Below are positions 33,177-39,479 of a DNA stretch of 39,479 nt, one piece after another. The number at the start of each line of letters is the position of its first letter. The stretch's first letter is position 1. Source of the stretch: Lentisphaeria bacterium (GTDB taxonomy: Bacteria; Verrucomicrobiota; Lentisphaeria; Victivallales; Victivallaceae); the NCBI GenBank assembly GCA_017454215.1, contig JAFTDL010000077.1, forward strand, positions 1-39,479, given 5' to 3'. The notes under the pieces were generated by a model. The model ran no database searches. It had not been told where the DNA came from and saw nothing but the letters and a program-made list of their open reading frames with translations. A program made the position numbers and the translations under genes.

Positions 33177-33220
33177 TGCGATTTTTTTCAAAAAAAGTCC
33201 GAAAAATGTCGATATTCGGT

Positions 33221-33249
33221 TTGACTTTTTTGCGAACAGTAACTAAAGT
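33221..33249 (+). promoter_or_regulatory. Promoter of the unknown membrane-anchored protein gene
   Basis: TTGACT (33221-33226) and TAAAGT (33244-33249) are 17 bases apart, about 60 bases upstream of a strong AAGGAGGT Shine-Dalgarno. Confidence 0.65.
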
Positions 33250-33316
33250 ATAGTGGTGCGGGCGGAGTCATGTCCCGCGCCTGACGTTCAAAGCCATATT
33301 TCAAGGAGGTATAAAC

Positions 33317-34072
33317 ATGGTAGCATTGTGGGTCATCGTTATGGCGGTCGGTCTCATCGGTATGATCGTCTGCAGCAAGAAGCAGAAAACCAATCCGGCT
33401 CTTCAGCCCGTCGGCATTCTTCTCTTTGTCGTCGTGCTCATCGGTGCGGTCATGCTGCTGAAGTCCATGGATGTTTTCGGCGGCGGCAGCTCCTCCGTTC
33501 TCAACAGTGAGATGCGGTTTGCCGAGTCCCGCGGCGCGAAGGTCGCCAAGTACGTTGCCGGTATCGCCGGCGGCAAGGAAGTTCTCTTCATCGCCGACAA
33601 GAACTACGAGCAGGGCGATCTGGGCAAGCGCATCGTCGAGACTCTCAAGAAGAACTGCGGCGGCAGCCTCGTCGTCGACAGCATTCCCGTTCCGGCTGAA
33701 GTCGAGACCAACGGCACCCCCATCGAGGAATACATGAAGGCCGCCCACATGGACGCTCTTCTGGCCAAGCATCCCAACGCCGCCGTTGTCATCAGCAACA
33801 TCGGTCTGCCTCAGGATGCCGGCAAGATGCTCTATTTCAAGGCTCCTGCCGCCGCCCGTCCGAAGCTGGTCCTCATGAATGCCGGTTTCAGCGCCAACTT
33901 CGATTTCCACAAGGCTCTGCAGAAGGGTGACATCGAGGCCGTCATCGTCACCAGTCCTTCCGCCAAGTACGACATCAAGGCCCCCGGCGACCTCGACAAG
34001 GCGTTCGATATCCGTTACGTCCTGGTCACCAAGGCCAACGCCGACAAGTACAAGGATCAGCTTCCCCGCTGA
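33317..34072 (+). CDS. Unknown membrane-anchored protein, probably well expressed
   Basis: I do not recognise this 251-residue protein. Residues 3-19 and 32-48 are two transmembrane helices separated by a short polar loop with KKQK, followed by a Gly/Ser linker (DVFGGGSSS) and a roughly 190-residue soluble domain. Alternating hydrophobic strands and helices (GKEVLFIADKNY, GGSLVVDSIPVP, AAVVISNIGLPQ, PKLVLMNAGFSAN, IEAVIVTSPS) suggest an alpha/beta fold, perhaps periplasmic-binding-like. Both short loops make the domain's side of the membrane uncertain. It has an optimal Shine-Dalgarno (AAGGAGGT), its own promoter and its own terminator, so it is monocistronic and likely abundant. Confidence 0.75.
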   Translation: MVALWVIVMAVGLIGMIVCSKKQKTNPALQPVGILLFVVVLIGAVMLLKSMDVFGGGSSSVLNSEMRFAESRGAKVAKYVAGIAGGKEVLFIADKNYEQGDLGKRIVETLKKNCGGSLVVDSIPVPAEVETNGTPIEEYMKAAHMDALLAKHPNAAVVISNIGLPQDAGKMLYFKAPAAARPKLVLMNAGFSANFDFHKALQKGDIEAVIVTSPSAKYDIKAPGDLDKAFDIRYVLVTKANADKYKDQLPR

Positions 34073-34102
34073 CCGCGTTTCGGCGACATCAGAAATCGGA
34101 AG

Positions 34103-34131
34103 ACTCCCGGCTTTGCGCCGGGAGTTTTTTT
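34103..34131 (+). terminator. Intrinsic terminator after the unknown membrane-anchored protein
   Basis: A perfect 9-bp stem, ACTCCCGGC/GCCGGGAGT with a 5-base loop, is followed by seven T. It starts about 30 bases past the stop. Confidence 0.92.
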
Positions 34132-34303
34132 GTCTCCGTTTTCCGGCGCATGATCGCTTCGGGGGACTTTTTCGGCACGATATGCGTTAAAAAAAGGTTA
34201 TCCGTCTTGAAAAAACGGCTTCGCGGGTGCATATTATACGGATATCTTCCGGGTGAGTAAAATTCATCAACGCAGTCAAATTTTGAGAAAGGAGGGTGCG
34301 GTC

Positions 34304-35599
34304 ATGAGCGCGGAACCGACGGATTTTGCGACTTTGAAGTTCAAGGGCAAGGAAGTTGTGCTGCCGGTCGTCACGGGAACTGAAGGCGAAAAGGGATTGG
34401 ATATCACCGGATTGCGAAAAGCCACGGGACTGGTGGCGCTGGATCCGGGGTTCGTGAACACGGCCTCCTGTTACAGCCAGATCACCTATATCGACGGAGA
34501 AAAGGGTATTCTGCGCTACCGGGGGATCCCCATCGAGGAACTGGTCCAGAGGGTCATGTTCATCGACGTGGCTTACCTTCTGGTCCACGGGGAACTGCCG
34601 GACGAGGAGCGGCGCAGGGAGTTTTCAAGTCTGCTCAACACCAGTTCTCTCATCCACGAGGACATGCGGCACTTTTTCGACCACTTTCCCAAGGGCGCCC
34701 ACCCGATGCATATTCTTTCGACCATGATCAACGCGATGGCCGCGTTCTATCCCAACGTGGATATCAAGTCCATGGCCGACAACATCGACCAGTCCTGCGC
34801 ACGGGTGATCTCGATCGTCCGCACCATGGCGGCCTTCGCCTACAAGAAATCCATCGGCGAGCCTGTGGTGTATCCGCGCTACGATCTTTCGTACTGCGCG
34901 AACTTTCTCAACATGATGTTCGATTCTCCGGTGAAGCCCTATCAGACGCGTCCCGAGATCGTGCGGCTGCTCAATATCCTTTTCATCATCCACGCCGACC
35001 ACGAGCAGAACTGCTCCACCTCGGCCGTGCGCGTCATCGGCAGCGCCCAGGTCAATCTTTACGCGACGATCTCCGCCGGCATTTCGGCTCTGTCCGGTCC
35101 TCTGCACGGCGGCGCCAATCAGGCCGTCATCGAGATGCTGCGCACCATTCAGGAAGACGGCGACATCAATAAATTCATCCGCATGGCCAAGGACAAGGAC
35201 AATCCTTTCCGCCTCATGGGCTTCGGCCACCGGGTGTACAAGACCTACGATCCCCGGGCCGCCATCGTCCGCGGCGAGTGCGAAAAGTTTTTCCATCAGA
35301 ACAAATATACCGACCCCCTGCTGGATGTCGCCCGCAAGGTGGAGGAGATCGCGCTGACCGATCCCTATTTCATCGACCGTCATCTCTATCCCAACGTGGA
35401 CTTCTACACTGGCATCCTCTACCGGGCCATCGGGATCCCCGAAAACATGTTCACCGTGATGTTCGCTCTGGCGCGTCTGCCCGGATGGGTGGCCCACTGG
35501 CGCGAAATGATCGGAGACGCCACCAAACTTGTGCGTCCCCGCCAGATCTACAACGGCCGCACGCTGCGTCATATTTCCTCCTCGGAGTCGAGGGACTGA
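34304..35599 (+). CDS. gltA: Citrate synthase
   Basis: This 431-residue enzyme condenses oxaloacetate and acetyl-CoA at the entry of the citric acid cycle. It has LRYRGIPIEEL, HADHEQNCSTSAVRVIGS (active-site His), SGPLHGGANQ (His), and LMGFGHRVYKTYDPRA with the substrate-binding arginine and catalytic His region; PNVDFYTGILYRAIG follows near the end. I chose ATG 34304 (AAAGGAGGG upstream) over an in-frame GTG at 34253. The length fits the bacterial type II (GltA) group. An hpt gene follows 28 bases downstream. A possible promoter (TTGAAA at 34207, TATTAT at 34232) has a 19-base spacer and is weak. Confidence 0.96.
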   Translation: MSAEPTDFATLKFKGKEVVLPVVTGTEGEKGLDITGLRKATGLVALDPGFVNTASCYSQITYIDGEKGILRYRGIPIEELVQRVMFIDVAYLLVHGELPDEERRREFSSLLNTSSLIHEDMRHFFDHFPKGAHPMHILSTMINAMAAFYPNVDIKSMADNIDQSCARVISIVRTMAAFAYKKSIGEPVVYPRYDLSYCANFLNMMFDSPVKPYQTRPEIVRLLNILFIIHADHEQNCSTSAVRVIGSAQVNLYATISAGISALSGPLHGGANQAVIEMLRTIQEDGDINKFIRMAKDKDNPFRLMGFGHRVYKTYDPRAAIVRGECEKFFHQNKYTDPLLDVARKVEEIALTDPYFIDRHLYPNVDFYTGILYRAIGIPENMFTVMFALARLPGWVAHWREMIGDATKLVRPRQIYNGRTLRHISSSESRD

Positions 35600-35627
35600 C
35601 AAACATGGGTATTTAAGGAGAATTGCC

Positions 35628-36134
35628 GTGGAAGTTCTGTATTCTAAGGAAAAGATCGCCGACCGGGTTCGGGAAATGGGGGCCGAGATAACCCGTTTCT
35701 ACGAAGGCAAGCCCCTTACCGTCGTCATCATCGCCACGGGGGGCGTTTTTTTCGCCGCCGACCTTTTGCGCGAGATCAAACTGCCGATGTGGGTCGATAC
35801 CATCGCCGCGGCCAGTTACATCGACGACAGAAGCTGCGGCCGTCTCACTCTCAGGACGAAGTTGAAGCTCGATTGCACCGGACGGCACGTTCTGCTGGTC
35901 GACGAGATGCTCGACACGGGGGTCACGCTCCGCGAACTCCGGCACTACATCCTCGGACGGGGAGCGTTGAGCGTCCGCAGCGCGGTCATCGTCGAGAAGG
36001 ACATCGACCGTCCCGCTGTGACCGGTCTGGGCGATTGGATCGGGTTCGTCGCTCCGAACCGGTTCCTCGTCGGTTACGGGCTGGACTTCAAAGAGGATTA
36101 CCGCAATCTGCCCTACATCGCCGCGATGGATTGA
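35628..36134 (+). CDS. hpt: Hypoxanthine phosphoribosyltransferase
   Basis: This 168-residue enzyme converts hypoxanthine or guanine plus PRPP to IMP or GMP in purine salvage. Motifs are LTVVIIATGGVFFAADLLRE (an early PRPP-contact loop), ASYIDDRS and HVLLVDEMLDTGVTL, the PRPP-binding signature. VGYGLDFKEDYRNLPYI is the typical C-terminus. The start is GTG 35628 with AAGGAG 7 bases upstream; reading further upstream gives unrelated sequence overlapping gltA. It lies 28 bases after gltA. Confidence 0.93.
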   Translation: MEVLYSKEKIADRVREMGAEITRFYEGKPLTVVIIATGGVFFAADLLREIKLPMWVDTIAAASYIDDRSCGRLTLRTKLKLDCTGRHVLLVDEMLDTGVTLRELRHYILGRGALSVRSAVIVEKDIDRPAVTGLGDWIGFVAPNRFLVGYGLDFKEDYRNLPYIAAMD

Positions 36135-36148
36135 GTTTCGGAGGCGCG

Positions 36149-38042
36149 ATGAAGAGGAACGGCGCCGTCAAAAGGCGGACAGGCTTTTTTCTCTGCTTCC
36201 TCTTTCTTCTGCCGCTTGCAGGGAGTCCCGTCGCGGTCTTCGAGAAGCCGGAGCCCGGGGCGCGGGGCATGATCGTCGACTCTTCCCGTCTGAGTTCTTC
36301 CGGCAGGACTGTGCGCAGATTCGTCCCCTTTCATCCGCTGGCCCGCATGTACACTTTTTCCGAGGTGAAGGCGGGAAATCTGACAGGGTATCTCCGGCGG
36401 GGCGTCGTCGTCAAAAGCGACGGCCGCAGTCTCAAGTATTCTCCGCCGGCTCCCGTATGGCATATCGCAGTGGGAATATTTCTCGCCGCCGCGCTGGCCG
36501 TTTTGCTTGCCGCGGGGCGGAAATGGGGCTTCTCCGATGCGATCCTGCCGCTGATCCCCGTTCTGGTGCGTCAGCTTCTCGTTGTCGCCGCCACGGGGCC
36601 GCTGGCCGGAGATCGTCACCGCCGCGGCGGACGAACCGGGATACTTCGCCGTGATCAGGGACATGCTCGACGGCGTGTGGACCTCTCCGTGGAGTTTTAC
36701 CGCCGGTCTGGGATTTCTCTATCTGCCCTTCGTCCTGATTTCGGGCGCGAAGGAATTTTACGATATCGTTCCCGCCTTCAATTATTTTTCCGCTCTCGTC
36801 TGCGGTCCGGGCATCCTGTTGCTGGGATACCTCATTTTACGCAAGCTGGGCGTGTCCGGGAAAAGATCCTGCGCCGCCATGCTGTGTTACGCCGTCTGGC
36901 CCTTTGTCGCGTTTCACTATGAAAAGATCGACACCGGTCTGGTGCAGGCGTTTTTTCTTCTTCCCGCCTGGCTGGTGAAGTTCAACGACTGGTTTTACTA
37001 CGCCGTCTGCATCAACTCCGGATTCAACGCCATGAGCGACACGCCCGGTCTTCTGGCCGTCATGGGGTGTTTGTATTTTGCGCTTGCCATGCCGCCGAAA
37101 ACGCGTTACGCCGCCCTGTTCGGCGTATTGTACGGTTTTGCCTGTCTTGTCAGGATCAACTACATCCTTCTTGCGCCGCTGTTCGCGTTTCTTCTGTTCC
37201 GCAGGTTCCGGGAAAGCCGGGGACTGCTGATCGCCGCGTGTCTTGCGAGTACGGGGGCTTTCATCGCCGCCTTTGCCGTTCAGTTCGTCTGCAATGCGCT
37301 GCAGTACGGTTCCCCGTTCACGTTCGGCTACGTCCGGCATTATCCGGATATGGCTCCCCTTGACCGCCCCGCGGCGGGATTCACCTGGCACACCTTTGCG
37401 AAACTTGTCGCCCTCCGCGGTCTCATGCGTGTCAATCTGCCTGTTTTCGCCGTCGGGACCGCGGCGCTGTGGCTGATGAAGGACCGTTTCCGTCAGGCCG
37501 TGCTGGTGCTGCTGAGCGTTCCCGTCGTGCTCTTTTTCTGCGGATACAGTCACACGTTCTGCGACCTCAGGCGCTTTGTATTTCCGGCCTTCTGCGGTCT
37601 GCTCATGGCGGCGGCCGCCGTGGAAGTCTGGAGCACACTTTCGAAACGAATGAAATTTGCAGTTGTTTTGCTTCTTGTCTGCATGGTTGCTCTGACATTG
37701 CCTTACCGCGCGCCCTGGCGGGGAGTGCCCTTCATGCTGGGGGACTGCCTCTTCCTGCGTCTTGCCGGAGCCGTCGTTCCCGTGGCGCTCTTTTGCGCGG
37801 TCTTTCTGCTGATCCGGAGAAAAAAGTATCCTGCCGCGGGATTCGTCTTTCTGAGCGCGTTCTTTCATTACACGCCGCCCGAGGTCCTTGCCGCGGGCAT
37901 GTTTCTGCTGCTGCCGTGGATCGCAGTCAGGCCCTTTTTACCGCAGATCGAGCGCGTGGTCGAGTTTTCCGCGGGCGGCAAGGATCTCGCCCGCGAGAAA
38001 GAGGGAACCGGAGACGAGAACGCGCCGGGAACTCGAAGCTAA
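36149..38042 (+). pseudogene. Membrane glycosyltransferase-like (GT-C) gene interrupted by a frameshift
   Basis: From ATG 36149 (GGAGG upstream) the frame encodes a signal-anchor-like N-terminus, a soluble loop and a membrane segment, up to VVAATGPLAG near 36610. It then becomes arginine-rich and unlike protein. The following part, DEPGYFAVIRDMLDGVW onward, lies in the next frame to 38042. Removing one G in the GCCGG at about 36608 restores one reading frame (PLAEIVTAAADEPGYF) of about 630 residues with roughly a dozen membrane helices. EPGYFAVIRDMLDG resembles the first catalytic-loop region of GT39-like GT-C enzymes. It may be a true mutation, a sequencing or assembly error, or a recoding event. 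The C-terminal tail overlaps folC. Confidence 0.6.
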
Positions 38043-39233
38043 GGCCAGTTCCACGGCTTCGCTTCCGGAAGGCGCCGTCCGGGCGGCGAACCCCAGCGCC
38101 CGGGCTGCGGCGGCGAGTTCTTCGGGCGGATGGCATTCCCGTCCGGTCTCGGCGTTGGGGATCATGATGAACTCCGCCGCGATGTCCCGGTAAAGCGGAA
38201 GACAGCCGGAGGCGTCCTTGTCCTTGAAAGCTCCGTAGACGACGGTGAACTTTTCGCCGGGGAGCAGTTCCCGCAGGGACTCCGTCAGCGCCCGGATGCC
38301 GTCGGGATTGTGTCCGCCGTCGACGAACACGCGTTCCTCGATCTTGTCCAGCCGCGCCGGCCAGCGCACATGATCGAGGCTTGCCAGCGCCCGGTCGAAG
38401 TCGAAGTGAAGTTTCTGCGCGAGATACGCAAGAACATTGAATACGATGCGGAAGTTTTCGCGCTGCATGCGGCCGGGGAGGCCGAGCTCTATTTTTTTGC
38501 CGCGCCAGAGAAATTTCTGGACGAAGCCGCAGGGCGATTCGACGCTTTTGAGACAGGGCGGCACTTCGTCTCCCGGTCCGGTCACGGGTACGTCCAGTTC
38601 GCCGGCGCGGGCGAGGATGACCCGTTTCGCCTCGGGAACGAGTTCGCCGTGAAAGAGAGGCACGCCCGGCTTGAGGATCCCCGCCTTTTCGCCCGCGATC
38701 GCGGCGAGGGTGCTGCCGAGATGTTTCTGATGGTCCAGCGCGATATTGGTGATGACCGTGACGGCGGGCAAAACGGCGTTGGTGGCGTCCAGACGGCCTC
38801 CCATGCCCGTTTCCCAGACGACGATGTCGCAGTGCGCCGCCTCGAAAAGCATGGCGGCGAGGACCGTGGTGAATTCGAAATAGGTGGCCGGAAGCCCCTT
38901 GCTTTTTTCCGCAAGCTCCCGTACGGCGGCGTCGAAAGTTTTCCGGTCCGCGGCGCGCCCGTCGATGCGGAAACGTTCCCTGATGTCGATCAGGTGAGGA
39001 GAAGAATAAAATCCCGTTTTGAGTCCGGCGTTCCGCAGGGCGCACTCCAGCATGGCTCCCGTGGAGCCCTTGCCGTTGGTTCCCGCGATGTGGATGAACC
39101 GCAGTTTTTTCTGCGGGTCGCCGGCGGCGGAAAAAAGTTTCCTCACATTGTCCAGCCCGAGGCGGATGCCGAACATGTTGAGGCCCGAAATATAGGCGTC
39201 GCCGTCGAAACCGGCGCAGGTGTCTTCTTTCAT
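37938..39233 (-). CDS. folC: Folylpolyglutamate synthase / dihydrofolate synthase
   Basis: This 431-residue Mur-ligase-family enzyme adds glutamate to folates. It has the ATP loop HIAGTNGKGST (residues 48-58), FYSSPHLIDIRERFRI, WETGMGGRLDATN, NIALDHQKHLG and VDGGHNPDG, all in family order. The C-terminus SGSLFLAGEI is conserved, so its end at 37938 is reliable; the convergent gene, not this one, is the odd one in the 105-base overlap. The ATG at 39233 is 4 bases after the tolB stop. Confidence 0.95.
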   Translation of the reverse strand: MKEDTCAGFDGDAYISGLNMFGIRLGLDNVRKLFSAAGDPQKKLRFIHIAGTNGKGSTGAMLECALRNAGLKTGFYSSPHLIDIRERFRIDGRAADRKTFDAAVRELAEKSKGLPATYFEFTTVLAAMLFEAAHCDIVVWETGMGGRLDATNAVLPAVTVITNIALDHQKHLGSTLAAIAGEKAGILKPGVPLFHGELVPEAKRVILARAGELDVPVTGPGDEVPPCLKSVESPCGFVQKFLWRGKKIELGLPGRMQRENFRIVFNVLAYLAQKLHFDFDRALASLDHVRWPARLDKIEERVFVDGGHNPDGIRALTESLRELLPGEKFTVVYGAFKDKDASGCLPLYRDIAAEFIMIPNAETGRECHPPEELAAAARALGFAARTAPSGSEAVELALASSSRRVLVSGSLFLAGEILAARGKLDHALDLR

Positions 39234-39237
39234 GATG

Positions 39238-39479
39238 TCAGGGCCTGACCGGACAGGGGGACCAGACCGGCATGGAGAGCGGATAACTGGTCGAGAGCAG
39301 CCGTCTGACTTTGCCGGTCCACGTGTCGATCACGCACAGTTCCGACTGGCGGCCGCTGCTGCGTTTGCAGACGATCTGGCGGTTGTCCGCCGCCCAGGTG
39401 GGAGACTCGTAGTTGCCGGGGACCTCGGTGGCCCGGGTGTTCCTGCCTGTCTTGAGGTCGAGGACGGCGATGGTGTAAC
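39238..39479 (-). CDS. tolB: TolB-like protein, C-terminal end only
   Basis: Eighty codons, including the stop, are visible before the right edge. The product reads IAVLDLKTGRNTRATEVPGN, then ESPTWAADNRQIVCKRSSG and SELCVIDTWTGKVRRL, ending in PVWSP, with the repeating W-A/S-x-D/P blade pattern of TolB beta-propellers. TolB is the periplasmic component of the Tol-Pal system. Only about two blades are visible, so another PD40-type propeller is possible. It runs into folC with a 4-base gap, so the two are co-transcribed. Confidence 0.65.
   Translation of the reverse strand, partial: YTIAVLDLKTGRNTRATEVPGNYESPTWAADNRQIVCKRSSGRQSELCVIDTWTGKVRRLLSTSYPLSMPVWSPCPVRP

Noticed and set aside
33180-33200. 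A/T-only inverted repeat after gltX as terminator
   Set aside because: The stem is T-run against A-run with no G/C pairs, too weak to call a terminator.
1-39479. CRISPR array, tRNA, rRNA or prophage
   Set aside because: I saw no regularly spaced direct repeats, no cloverleaf-like segment and no phage structural or integrase genes.

Overview
The window looks like chromosomal DNA of a GC-rich Lentisphaerota (Victivallis-like) bacterium. This is inferred from gene style: several type II secretion pseudopilin-like proteins with an [12 protein letters not shown] helix and a C-terminal H-X9-DG motif, next to sialidase-like, GH123-like and other glycosidase-like genes and a GntR/LacI hybrid regulator. 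No ribosomal RNA is present to confirm it.

Positions 1-15000 are a glycan/surface region, mostly on the minus strand: a left-edge GH123-like secreted protein with two tandem concanavalin-like domains (its own promoter), two BNR sialidase-like genes flanking a pseudopilin, a large glycosidase-like gene with a creatininase-family gene divergent from a GntR/LacI regulator, two paralogous pseudopilins, and a second GH123-like protein. Four promoters in this region carry a related TTGTCC(T/G)AC motif at or just after the -10 box, which suggests one shared repressor.

The main discovery is in the two paralogous pseudopilins at 9661-10512 and 10945-11821. Each gene's translation start lies in a roughly 90-base segment bounded by inverted sites that resemble dif, the XerC/XerD site: a CGC(A/G)TAA arm, a 6-base centre and a TTATGT arm. 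The two segments are homologous but lie in opposite orientations relative to their genes. In the second gene the Shine-Dalgarno and ATG face the gene (ON). In the first they face away, and the gene has no usable start (OFF). The promoters lie outside the segments, so this looks like a phase switch that works by inverting the translation start. Central hexamers match within each locus and differ between loci, which should keep the switches independent. No recombinase is encoded in the window.

Positions 15133-26100 are metabolic and housekeeping genes on the minus strand: a bifunctional class II aldolase/short-chain dehydrogenase, a NUDIX-PHP pair, serC, and a tightly packed larB-like, leuA, D-Ala-D-Ala carboxypeptidase, metG, plsY run starting at an apparently leaderless promoter.

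Positions 26130-38042 are on the plus strand: a tagaturonate epimerase-family gene, then yajC, secDF, ybaB, recR and gltX; an unknown membrane-anchored protein with its own promoter and terminator; citrate synthase and hypoxanthine phosphoribosyltransferase; and a membrane glycosyltransferase-like gene broken by a frameshift. That gene converges on and overlaps folC (minus), which follows the end of tolB at the right edge.
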